Of a stretch of 64,000 bases of DNA, positions 17,769-25,083 are shown piece after piece; within the stretch, counting starts at the first letter, position 1; each line of letters starts with the position of its first letter. The stretch lies in the NCBI RefSeq assembly GCF_005146945.1, contig NZ_SWMS01000011.1:62001-126000 (forward strand), written 5' to 3'. Under the pieces are notes generated by a model that was given only the letters and a program-made list of their open reading frames with translations, had not been told where the DNA came from and ran no database searches. The DNA is from Prauserella endophytica. Its GTDB lineage: Bacteria > Actinomycetota > Actinomycetes > Mycobacteriales > Pseudonocardiaceae. Position numbers and translations under genes: made by a program.

Positions 17769-17789
17769 GCCGCGAGCCCTCCTCTCGCC

Positions 17790-18041
17790 TCAGCCGCCCA
17801 GGTTGGTCACCCCGGCCTCCAGCCCGGCCGCCAGCTCCTCGAGCTCCCGCTCCGACGGCGTCCGGTCCCCCAGCTGCCCCCGCAGGCCGGCGGCGGAGGC
17901 CACGACCAGCGCCCCAGCGTAGCGCGGGGAATCCAGGTCGGCGCCCGACAGCAGCAGGACCTCGCCCTCCTGCAGCGCGAGCGCCGCTTCGGGCAGCCCC
18001 GAGTCCAGCAGGGAACGGACGTGTTCGGCGGTGATCCGCAT
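17790..18041 (-). CDS. Small conserved-looking protein of unknown function
   Basis: 83 residues, starting MRITAEHVRSLLDSGLPEAALALQEGE and ending GLEAGVTNLGG. I do not recognise a family. It is acidic, has no signal peptide or membrane segment, and alternates short helices with one strand-like LVVASAAGL. A GAGGAG ribosome-binding site sits five bases before the ATG, and it is the first gene of the run with the phosphoesterase and PHP genes (21-base gap), so it is likely translated. A longer upstream frame is not supported. Confidence 0.6.
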   Translation of the reverse strand: MRITAEHVRSLLDSGLPEAALALQEGEVLLLSGADLDSPRYAGALVVASAAGLRGQLGDRTPSERELEELAAGLEAGVTNLGG

Positions 18042-18276
18042 CGATGCTCCTCTCGCTCGTCCACCCGGGGTACCCCGGATGGCGCGAAGCGATCGAGATC
18101 GAATCGGTACCTCGGCAGAGCCAGGCGTCAACCGTCACCCGAACGGCCCAAAAGTTGTTGATCACCTGCGGATTCGCGGTCACGAACCGGCGGGGGGCCG
18201 AGTGCGGGCCCGCCGTGAGCGCCAACTATCTTGACGCGAGTCCTGGCCCGTCATCGCCGGACGTGGAGGGGTTGTC

Positions 18277-20259
18277 TTGCCACAGGATCGCCAGTGGCCC
18301 GAGTCGCACGCCGAGCAGACCGATGTGCTGCCGGTCGTGCCCGCACATCCCGGACCTGCCCGTGGCGGGCACGGCGCCGGCGAGGTCACGCAGCACATCG
18401 CGACGACCAACGAGGTCGCACAGCACATCGCGACCAGCAACGAGGTCACGCAGCAAATCGCCGCGCACGACAACGGCGACCTTCCCACCCAGCAGGTGTC
18501 GGTGCCACCCCCTCCGCACGGTGGCGAGCCGCCGGCCGCGGACGGCGACGGCGGGGAGAACGGCAAGGCCAGGCGGTTCCGCAAGCCCGCGCTCATCGCG
18601 GGCGCCGTGTTCGGTGTGCTCGCGGTCGCCTACTTCGCCGACCTGCTGGTGACCAGCGGTGACGTCCCGCGTGGCGTGGTCGTCGCCGGGGTCGAGGTCG
18701 GCGGGCTCAGCCACTCGCAGGCCGAGGAGAAGCTGCGCGCCGAGCTCGAACCGCGGCTGACCCAGCCGGTGAAGTACACGGCGGGCGAGGTGCAGGACTC
18801 CTTCCAGCCGAAGGACGCCGGTCTGCGCCTCAACTGGCCCTCGACGCTCGACCAGGCCGGCGACCAGCCGCTGAACCCCTTCACGCGCATCGCGTCGTTC
18901 TTCAGCGACCGCGAGGTCGGCGTGGTCACCGAGGCCGAGCCCAACCAGCTCGAGAACGCCATGGCCGGGCTCAAGCAGCGGGTCAACCAGGCGCCGGTGG
19001 AGGGCAACGTCGTCTTCGAGGGAGCCGTGGCCAAGGCCGTCGAGCCGAAGAACGGCCAGGAGCTCGAGGTCGAGGCCGCGCAGGCGAGGATCCTCGCGCA
19101 GTGGGCGTCCGGCAAGCCGCTCAACCTCCCGGTGCACAGCACCCCGGTGACGATCACCGCCGAGGCCGTGCAGGCGGCGCTGAAGGACATCGCCGAGCCC
19201 GCCGTGTCCGGCCCGGTGATCGTGCACGGTGAGGGAGCCGACGGCACGCTCGAGCCCGAGGAGATCGCCGCAGGGCTCTCCTTCGCCGCCGAGAACGGCA
19301 GGCTCGTGCCGAAGATCGACCAGAAGAAGATCATCGAGGGCGTCGGGCCCGAGCTCGCCCACACCGAGAAGGAGAGCAAGGACGCCGAGATCGTCTTCGA
19401 CGGCGGCGCGCCGACGGTGGTGCCCTCCGAGGACGGCAACAAGATCAAGTGGGACACCACGCTGCAGCCGCTGCTGGAGACCCTCAAGAAGCGCGACGGC
19501 CGTGAGCTGACCGCGAACTACGAGAAGCAGCCGGCCAAGGTCACCACCGAGGCCGCAAACCAGCTCGGCATCAAGGAGGTCATCGGCGAGTTCACCACCG
19601 GTGGCTTCAAGCCCGACTCGGGCATGAACATCCGCAGGGTGGCCGAGGAGGTCAACGGCGCGATCGTCAAGCCGGGTGAGACCTTCAGCCTCAACACCCA
19701 CACCGGGCCGCGCACAGCCGCGGAGGGTTACGTTCCCGCTGGCATCATCGAGGACGGGGCGCCCGGTGAGGCCGTCGGCGGCGGCATCTCGCAGTTCGCG
19801 ACCACGCTGTACAACGCCTACTACTTCGCCGGCATGAAGGACGCGGGGCACCAGGAGCACAGCTACTACATCAGCCGCTACCCCGAGGGCCGCGAGGCCA
19901 CGGTGTTCCAGAACCCGGACGGCTCCAGCGTCATCGACCTTGCGTTCACCAACGACGCGCCGACCGGCGTCGCCATACAGACGATCTGGACCGAGTCGAG
20001 CATCACGGTGCGGCTGTGGGGCACGAAGCGTTACGACGTCGAGTCGGTGACCGGCGAACGGACCAACTTCGTGCAGCCGCAGGTGAAGGAGGGCCCGGCC
20101 GAGAACTGCCACCCGAGCAGCGGGTCGCCGGGCTTCACGGTCACCGACACGCGGATCCTGCGCGACGTCTCGACGGGCGCGGTGGTGAGCGAGGAGTCCA
20201 GGACGGTCAAGTACAACCCGCAGAACACGATCGTCTGCGGGCGCAAGAACGGTCACTGA
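18277..20259 (+). CDS. VanW-family membrane-anchored cell-wall protein
   Basis: 660 residues. Residues 1-100 are a hydrophilic cytoplasmic tail with three 10-residue repeats (EVTQHIATTN type, residues 36-65). A membrane segment lies at about 103-122 (ALIAGAVFGVLAVAYFADLL). Two peptidoglycan-binding-4-like regions (~140-410) begin GVEVGGLSHSQAEEKL, and the VanW domain lies at ~438-575 (PGETFSLNTHTGPRTAAEGY; GGGISQFATTLYNA). VanW proteins are probably wall-associated; the name does not imply vancomycin resistance. TTG start chosen because GGAGG lies seven bases upstream and no better start exists. Confidence 0.88.
   Translation: MPQDRQWPESHAEQTDVLPVVPAHPGPARGGHGAGEVTQHIATTNEVAQHIATSNEVTQQIAAHDNGDLPTQQVSVPPPPHGGEPPAADGDGGENGKARRFRKPALIAGAVFGVLAVAYFADLLVTSGDVPRGVVVAGVEVGGLSHSQAEEKLRAELEPRLTQPVKYTAGEVQDSFQPKDAGLRLNWPSTLDQAGDQPLNPFTRIASFFSDREVGVVTEAEPNQLENAMAGLKQRVNQAPVEGNVVFEGAVAKAVEPKNGQELEVEAAQARILAQWASGKPLNLPVHSTPVTITAEAVQAALKDIAEPAVSGPVIVHGEGADGTLEPEEIAAGLSFAAENGRLVPKIDQKKIIEGVGPELAHTEKESKDAEIVFDGGAPTVVPSEDGNKIKWDTTLQPLLETLKKRDGRELTANYEKQPAKVTTEAANQLGIKEVIGEFTTGGFKPDSGMNIRRVAEEVNGAIVKPGETFSLNTHTGPRTAAEGYVPAGIIEDGAPGEAVGGGISQFATTLYNAYYFAGMKDAGHQEHSYYISRYPEGREATVFQNPDGSSVIDLAFTNDAPTGVAIQTIWTESSITVRLWGTKRYDVESVTGERTNFVQPQVKEGPAENCHPSSGSPGFTVTDTRILRDVSTGAVVSEESRTVKYNPQNTIVCGRKNGH
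18382..18471 (+). repeat. Three in-frame 30-bp tandem repeats inside the VanW gene
   Basis: Units at 18382-18411, 18412-18441 and 18442-18471 encode EVTQHIATTN, EVAQHIATSN and EVTQQIAAHD. The DNA similarity is high enough for copy-number change by slippage. Confidence 0.85.
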
Positions 20260-20347
20260 GCCACCACGGCGCGGAAAATCCGGTGGCCGTGCACGCGGCG
20301 GCCTGCCAGGCTGAGGGTGCACGGCAACGTCGTACCCGGGAGGTTCC

Positions 20348-20539
20348 ATGACCGAATCAGCACCGTCGAAGGACAACAGCGCCCCGGAGGACGACGTCAA
20401 GCGCCGGTTCCGCGAGGCGCTGGAACGCAAGCAGGCCAAGGCGAAGGCGGGAGCCGCCCACGAGGACCTGAACTCCAAGGTCAACCACACCCACGGCCCC
20501 GCCGCGCACAAGCGCACCTTCCGTCGCAAGAGCGGCTGA
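20348..20539 (+). CDS. DUF5302-family small protein
   Basis: 63 residues, highly charged, with the pattern DDVKRRFREALERKQAKAKAG, then a His-rich segment (NHTHGPAAHKRTFRRKSG). This matches the small actinobacterial DUF5302 family. Function unknown; the basic helix and tail could bind nucleic acid. GGAGG stands six bases before the ATG. Ends 20 bases before a hairpin repeat. Confidence 0.75.
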   Translation: MTESAPSKDNSAPEDDVKRRFREALERKQAKAKAGAAHEDLNSKVNHTHGPAAHKRTFRRKSG

Positions 20540-20559
20540 CCCTTTCGCAGCAGACCCTC

Positions 20560-20666
20560 GGCCCCCAAGGCCACTTTGTCGTCACAGCGACGCGCAGCGT
20601 CTCCGTCTGGGTGGTGGCGGGAGACGGGCGGGCGCGTTGAACGCGACAAAGGTGGCCTTGGGGGCC
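20560..20666. repeat. Long-form GGCCACC repeat, copy 3, between convergent genes
   Basis: Arms GGCCCCCAAGGCCACTTTGT (from 20560) and its complement ending at 20666, with one bulged base. The ~60-base interior contains GCGCAGCGT and GGGTGGTGGCGGGAGACGGG, also present in copies 5 and 7. Confidence 0.9.
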
Positions 20667-20673
20667 GGTTGCG

Positions 20674-21747
20674 TCAGAGCGTGAGGATGCTCTTCAGGCG
20701 GGAGATCTCGGCGATGCGGCGCTCGGCGAGGCGGTCGGCGGCGGTCACCGGCGGCACCCCTTCGGCCGCCGCGAGCGCGAACACGGACTTCGCCGTGTCG
20801 TAGAGCGCGGTCGCCTTGCGCCTGGCCCGCTCGAAGTCGAACCCGTGCAGCTCGTCGCTGACCTGGATCACGCCGCCCGCGTTGACGAGGTAGTCGGGCG
20901 CGAACAGGATCCCGCGCTCGTCCAGCAGCTTCTCGACGCCGGGATGCGCGAGCTGGTTGTTGGCCGCTCCGCACACCACCTTCGCCCGCAGCACGGCGAC
21001 CGTGTCGTCGTCGAGCACCCCGCCCAGCGCGCAGGGCGCGAAGACGTCGAGGTCGGCGCCCAGCAGCGCGCCTGCGTCGGGGACGATCTCCACGCTCGGG
21101 TGTGCCGCCACGACGCGCTCGATCGCGCGGTCGTCGACGTCGGTGACCACGACGTCGCAGCCCGCCTCGACCAGGTGGCCGACGAGCAGGTGCCCGACCT
21201 TGCCGACGCCCTCGACCCCGACCCGTTTCCCGCGCAGGTCGGGGCTGCCCCACACGTGCTCGGCCGAGGCCCGCATGCCCTGGTAGACGCCATAGGCGGT
21301 GAGCACCGAGGAGTCACCCGCTCCACCGTCGTCGCGGGAGCGTCCGGTGACGAAGCGCGTCTCGCGCGCGATGACGTCCATGTCGCGTGTGTAGGTGCCC
21401 ACGTCGCACGCGGTGATGTACCGCCCGCCGAGCGACTGCACGAAGCGGCCGTACGCGCGCAGGAGCGCCTCGGACTTGACGGCCTCGGGGTCGCCGATGA
21501 TCACGGCCTTGCCGCCGCCGAGGTCGAGCCCGGCGAGCGCGTTCTTGTAGGTCATGCCCCTCGACAGGGCGAGCACGTCGTCGAGTGCGTCGCTCTCGGA
21601 GGCGTAGGCGTGGAACCGGGTCCCGCCGAGCGCGGGCCCGAGCGCGGTGGAGTGAACCGCGATGACGGCCTTGAGCCCGGTGCGGGCGTCGTGGCAGAAG
21701 ACGACCTGCTCATGGCCGCTTTCGCGGCCGAATACACCTTCGGTCAC
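20674..21747 (-). CDS. vdh: Valine/leucine-type amino acid dehydrogenase
   Basis: 357 residues of the Glu/Leu/Phe/Val dehydrogenase family. It deaminates a branched-chain amino acid to the 2-oxo acid with NAD reduction, supplying acyl-CoA starters in actinomycetes. [19 protein letters not shown] carries the substrate-binding and catalytic lysines (about residues 80 and 90). [13 protein letters not shown] and the Rossmann [12 protein letters not shown] follow, with CGAANNQLA near the active site. Length is typical. GTG start with GGGAG eight bases upstream. Specificity for valine is inferred. Confidence 0.9.
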   Translation of the reverse strand: MTEGVFGRESGHEQVVFCHDARTGLKAVIAVHSTALGPALGGTRFHAYASESDALDDVLALSRGMTYKNALAGLDLGGGKAVIIGDPEAVKSEALLRAYGRFVQSLGGRYITACDVGTYTRDMDVIARETRFVTGRSRDDGGAGDSSVLTAYGVYQGMRASAEHVWGSPDLRGKRVGVEGVGKVGHLLVGHLVEAGCDVVVTDVDDRAIERVVAAHPSVEIVPDAGALLGADLDVFAPCALGGVLDDDTVAVLRAKVVCGAANNQLAHPGVEKLLDERGILFAPDYLVNAGGVIQVSDELHGFDFERARRKATALYDTAKSVFALAAAEGVPPVTAADRLAERRIAEISRLKSILTL

Positions 21748-21916
21748 GGTGGTGACTCCCTTGTCAGCCCCGGCTCACGGCTTGTGGACGCGGCCGGCGG
21801 TGTTGTCGGTTGCTGGCGGCTCACGGCCGGAGAGGTCGTCTCCCGCTGATCACCGCTGTGGCTCAACCTATGCTCGCCGCCGCCGAAAAGCCACCGGTTG
21901 CGGCAGGATCGGCAGG

Positions 21917-22651
21917 ATGACCGACGAAGGCCCGCTTCTCCTGCTGTTGCACGGTCTCGGCGCCAACCGCCACGTCTGGCGGGGCCTCGAGGAGCAACTC
22001 CCCGGGCGCTGGCCCGGGGACTGGCTCGCACCCGATCTGCCCGGCCACGGCGAGGCACCGCCGCTGCGCACGTACTCGTTCGGCTCGCTGGCGGCAGAGG
22101 TCGCCGAGGCCGTGACGGGCGGGCGGCGCGTGGTGGTGCTCGGTCACTCGCTCGGCGGGGTCATCGCGTTGACGCTCGCGTCCGGGTGGTTCCGCGTGCC
22201 CGTCGCGGCGGCCTGCGGGCTGGGCATCAAGCTGCGTTGGTCGCCGGGTGAGCTGGCCAAGGCCGCCGAGGTCGCCGCGCGCCCTGCCCGCGTGTTCGGC
22301 ACGCGCGCCGAGGCGGCACAGCGCTGGCTGCGCGGCGCGGGTCTCGACGGGCTCGTCGGTGAGGACTCCCCCGCCGTCGGTGCGGGCGTCACCGAGGCCG
22401 AGGACGGCTGGCGGCTCATGGTCGACCAGCGGGCGTTCGCGGTCGGCGGACCAGACCCGGCCGGGCTGCTCGCCGCGAGCCGGGCGGAGGTCGTGCTTGC
22501 CGCCGGCGAGCACGACCCGATGTGTCCCGCCGAGCACCTCCGGGACGTCACGGCGGATCCGGTCGTACTGCGGGGGCTCGGGCACAACGCCCACGTCGAG
22601 GACCCGGCCGCGCTGTGGCCGCTGCTCGACCGGCTCGCCGCAGCCGCCTAG
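21917..22651 (+). CDS. Alpha/beta hydrolase
   Basis: 244 residues. LLLLHGLGANRHVW gives the oxyanion HG motif, VVLGHSLGGVIAL the nucleophile elbow with Ser near residue 80, GEHDPMC the acid, and GLGHNAHVE the catalytic His. The substrate cannot be assigned. ATG 21917 is chosen from the start of homology; the frame is open further upstream but overlaps the vdh promoter region. Its 3' end overlaps the convergent kynA stop by four bases. Confidence 0.85.
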   Translation: MTDEGPLLLLLHGLGANRHVWRGLEEQLPGRWPGDWLAPDLPGHGEAPPLRTYSFGSLAAEVAEAVTGGRRVVVLGHSLGGVIALTLASGWFRVPVAAACGLGIKLRWSPGELAKAAEVAARPARVFGTRAEAAQRWLRGAGLDGLVGEDSPAVGAGVTEAEDGWRLMVDQRAFAVGGPDPAGLLAASRAEVVLAAGEHDPMCPAEHLRDVTADPVVLRGLGHNAHVEDPAALWPLLDRLAAAA

Positions 22652-23436
22652 AGCTCGCTCCGCACGGCCCACAGGTCCGGGAACACCGGGGCGGACAACG
22701 TGGTCCGCAGGTACGCCGCGCCCGAGGAGCCGCCCGTCCCCGGCTTGTCGCCGATGGTCCGCTCCACCATCTTCACGTGGCGGTACCGCCATTCCTGCAC
22801 GCCCTCGTCGAGGTCCACCAGGTGCTCGCACACCGACGCGGGGCCCGAGTCGTCGCGGTACACGCGCAGCAGGGTGGCCTGGACCTCCCGCGAGGGCTCG
22901 ACGGACACCGTGACGTCGGGGCGCGCGGGCGCGTCGTAGCCGTGCGCGCGCAGGTAGGTGAGGAAGGAGTCGAACAGCGAGGGCCGCGCCATCGCGGCCG
23001 CGATGCGCTCGCGGGCCTCGCTGCCCTCCGGATAGTGCTCGGCCACGGCGGCCTCGCGCCTGCCGAGCACCGCCTCCAGCTCGCGGAACTGGCCGGACTG
23101 GAAGCCGCTCGCCGCGTCGAGCCGCGCGCGGAAGCTCGCGAACTGGCTCGGGGTCATGGTCTCCAGCACGTCGATCTGAGCCACCACCACCTTGAGGATC
23201 GTGAGGATCCGCCGCAACGTGCGCACCGCGTGCGGGGTGTCGCCGTCCTCCAGCCGCCGCTGCAGAAACGCCAGCTCGTGCAGCAGTTGTTTGAACCACA
23301 GCTCGTAAACCTGGTGGATCACGATGAACAGCAGCTCGTCGTGTTCCGCCGAACGCGGGCGCTGCGCGCCGAGCACCTCGTCGAGCGCGAGGTAGGACGT
23401 GTAGGTCAGCGCCGCGTGCTGGTCGCCCTCGCTCAT
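22648..23436 (-). CDS. kynA: Tryptophan 2,3-dioxygenase
   Basis: 262 residues, haem enzyme opening the indole ring to N-formylkynurenine. LTYTSYLALDEVLGAQ, HDELLFIVIHQVYELWFKQL (with the distal His), FQSGQFRELE, and YRHVKMVERTIGDKPGTGGS are the diagnostic segments; the His of WRYRHVKMVER is the haem ligand. No kynureninase or classical formamidase is nearby. The ATG is preceded by TAAGCT at seven bases, which overlaps the -10 of the divergent creatininase-like gene. Confidence 0.95.
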   Translation of the reverse strand: MSEGDQHAALTYTSYLALDEVLGAQRPRSAEHDELLFIVIHQVYELWFKQLLHELAFLQRRLEDGDTPHAVRTLRRILTILKVVVAQIDVLETMTPSQFASFRARLDAASGFQSGQFRELEAVLGRREAAVAEHYPEGSEARERIAAAMARPSLFDSFLTYLRAHGYDAPARPDVTVSVEPSREVQATLLRVYRDDSGPASVCEHLVDLDEGVQEWRYRHVKMVERTIGDKPGTGGSSGAAYLRTTLSAPVFPDLWAVRSEL

Positions 23437-23442
23437 GCTGAG

Positions 23443-23449
23443 TAGCTTA
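23443..23449. promoter_or_regulatory. Overlapping opposed -10 elements, kynA / creatininase-like gene
   Basis: TAGCTT (23443-23448, plus strand) ends six bases before GTG 23455. TAAGCT (complement of 23444-23449) ends seven bases before the kynA ATG at 23436. The whole gap is 18 bases, so polymerase can only occupy one direction at a time. Confidence 0.55.
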
Positions 23450-23454
23450 AGGCC

Positions 23455-24060
23455 GTGTACTTCGCCGAGCTCTCGTCTCCGCAGGTGGAAGCGTTACGAG
23501 AGAGCGGACGGGTACCGGTGCTGCTGCTGCCGGTCGGGGCGGTCGAGCCGCCGGGCCCGTATGCTCCGCTTGGCACCGGCTCGCTGATCGCGAAAGGCGT
23601 GTGCGAGCGGGCGGCGGCCCGCCTCGCCGGTGACGAGCGGGTCCGTGCGCTGATCCTGCCGATGCTGTCCTACGGCGTCACCGGGTTCCCGGAGCCGGGC
23701 ACCGTGCCGATCGGCGCGGAGACGCTGCATGGTCTCGTCGTCGACGTCTGCACGGCCCTCGCCCGGCAGGATCTGCCCCGTGTCGTGGTGGTCAACAGCC
23801 ACCCCGGCTCCGCTCACCGCGCGGCACTGCGCCGCGCCGTGCACACGGTGGAGAGCCGGTACGGGCGGCGGATCGCCCACGTCGACCTCGACGGCAGGCC
23901 GGGGACCGGCTGTTCCGCGGCCTCGCTCGTGCTCGCGGAGCGGCCGGAGCTCGTGGACACCGAGCAGGTCAAGGCGCGCGGCACCGACGGCGTGGCCGCC
24001 TTCGAGACGCTCACCACGATGCTCGTGGACGTGATCCGCAAGCTGGCCTGCTCGCCCTGA
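23455..24060 (+). CDS. Creatininase-family protein with degenerate metal site
   Basis: 201 residues. The fold is recognisable from VPVLLLPVGAVEPPGPYAPLGTG, ALILPMLSYG, and VVVVNSHPGSAH. In active relatives the first motif reads E-x-H-G-P-H-L-P-L-G-T-D; here the ligand His is Pro (EPPGP) and the ligand Asp is Gly (LGTG), while Glu remains. The protein probably does not bind two metals as creatininase does. GTG start, leaderless. Divergent pairing with kynA suggests a link with tryptophan catabolism, but no activity should be assumed. Confidence 0.7.
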   Translation: MYFAELSSPQVEALRESGRVPVLLLPVGAVEPPGPYAPLGTGSLIAKGVCERAAARLAGDERVRALILPMLSYGVTGFPEPGTVPIGAETLHGLVVDVCTALARQDLPRVVVVNSHPGSAHRAALRRAVHTVESRYGRRIAHVDLDGRPGTGCSAASLVLAERPELVDTEQVKARGTDGVAAFETLTTMLVDVIRKLACSP

Positions 24061-24101
24061 GACGCACGGCCCTTCCGCGGTGGGCTGCGCGGGAGCCCGA
24101 T

Positions 24102-24154
24102 GCAGTGAAGGCCACCATCACTGCGTTGAACGCAGGCAAGGTGGCCTTCACTGC
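24102..24154. repeat. GGCCACC hairpin repeat, copy 4
   Basis: Arms GCAGTGAAGGCCACC (24102-24116) and complement (24140-24154) around CACTGCGTTGAACGCAG. First of two adjacent copies between convergent genes. Confidence 0.9.
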
Positions 24155-24187
24155 ATCGGCTCGCCCTCCGCGAAGACCGGCCACAAC

Positions 24188-24295
24188 GCAGCGAAGGCCA
24201 CCATCACTGCGCCCACCCGTCTCCCACCACCACCCAAACGGAGGCACTCCGCGCCGCTGTGCTTGATTCCACGCAGGCATGGTGGCCTTCACTGC
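24188..24295. repeat. Long-form GGCCACC repeat, copy 5
   Basis: Arms GCAGCGAAGGCCACCAT (24188-24204) and ATGGTGGCCTTCACTGC (24279-24295). The interior, read on the minus strand, matches that of copy 7 (GGGTGGTGGTGGGAGACGGG). The right arm overlaps the end of the MerR gene and supplies its final CAG TGA. Confidence 0.9.
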
Positions 24296-25002
24296 ATCGT
24301 GAGGCGCCGGTAGTCGCTGAGCCGGGCGGCGGCGTCGAGCATGGCGAGGCCCTGTGCGGTCAGCCTTCGCTGCCAGCTCACCAGCGCAGCGGAGAGCGCT
24401 TCGGTGCCGCCCGCCGATCGGATCTGGCGGACCACCTCCGCGATGTGCTCCAGCGGGTAACCGCCGCGCCGGAGCAGGTGGGCGAGCTCGGCGTCGCGGA
24501 CGTCGGCGGCGGTGAAGACGCGGTAGCGGGTGAGCGGATCCCTTGCGGGGCAGAGGATTCCGGCCTCCTCCCAGTTGCGCAGCGTCGCCGGGGTGACCCG
24601 GAGCCTGCGGGCCAGCTCGCCGATCGTCAGCGTGCCGGGGTGACCCGATCGGCCCGGAGTGGGGCCGGACTCCGCCGTCAGGTGAGCGACGGCCGCACGC
24701 ACCGCGCGGAGGGTGTCCCGGTCGCGCAGCAGCTGGTCGTGCCCCTGGTCGATCAGTACCAGCGCGGCCTCGGCGTTTCCCTCCACGAAGGCGTTCATGA
24801 TCCGGCCCGCGGCCGCGTGCCCGTAGGCGGGCACGAGCGCGAGGAAGGCGCGCAACGCCGCCGCGTGCACCTCGGTGTAGATCCGGTACCCGCTGGGCGT
24901 GCGCTCGGCGGGCGGGAGGAACCCGGAGCGCTCGTAGTTGCGCACCGCCTGCGTCGAGAGGCCGTGCTCGCGCGCGAGGTCGGCCGGCCGCGATCTGCCC
25001 AT
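24289..25002 (-). CDS. MerR-family regulator with two DNA-binding heads
   Basis: 237 residues containing two MerR winged-helix domains: residues ~1-60 (SRPADLAREHGLSTQAVRNY, GYRIYTEV) and ~125-190 (LTIGELARRLRVTPATLRNW, RYRVFTAADV). Tandem MerR heads are seen in the TioE-like group and could bind two half-sites at once. It is divergent from the erythromycin-esterase-family gene with an inverted repeat in the gap, so it probably controls that gene and itself. The last codons lie inside hairpin repeat copy 5. Confidence 0.85.
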   Translation of the reverse strand: MGRSRPADLAREHGLSTQAVRNYERSGFLPPAERTPSGYRIYTEVHAAALRAFLALVPAYGHAAAGRIMNAFVEGNAEAALVLIDQGHDQLLRDRDTLRAVRAAVAHLTAESGPTPGRSGHPGTLTIGELARRLRVTPATLRNWEEAGILCPARDPLTRYRVFTAADVRDAELAHLLRRGGYPLEHIAEVVRQIRSAGGTEALSAALVSWQRRLTAQGLAMLDAAARLSDYRRLTMQ

Positions 25003-25006
25003 CGGT

Positions 25007-25054
25007 TTGAGACTTTAACGCCCTACTCGCTGGTCAATCCGAGGAGAGTCTCAA
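25007..25054. promoter_or_regulatory. Wide inverted repeat in the merR-esterase promoter gap
   Basis: TTGAGACT (25007-25014) and AGTCTCAA (25047-25054) are exact complements 40 bases apart centre to centre. Each could bind one head of the double MerR protein, looping the promoter. Confidence 0.5.
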
Positions 25055-25083
25055 CCGAGTTTTCAACGATACGATTCGTGGAC

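Noticed and set aside
18277-20259. Vancomycin resistance gene because of the VanW domain
   Set aside because: VanW-domain proteins are common in actinobacteria and no vanHAX or vanRS genes are present.
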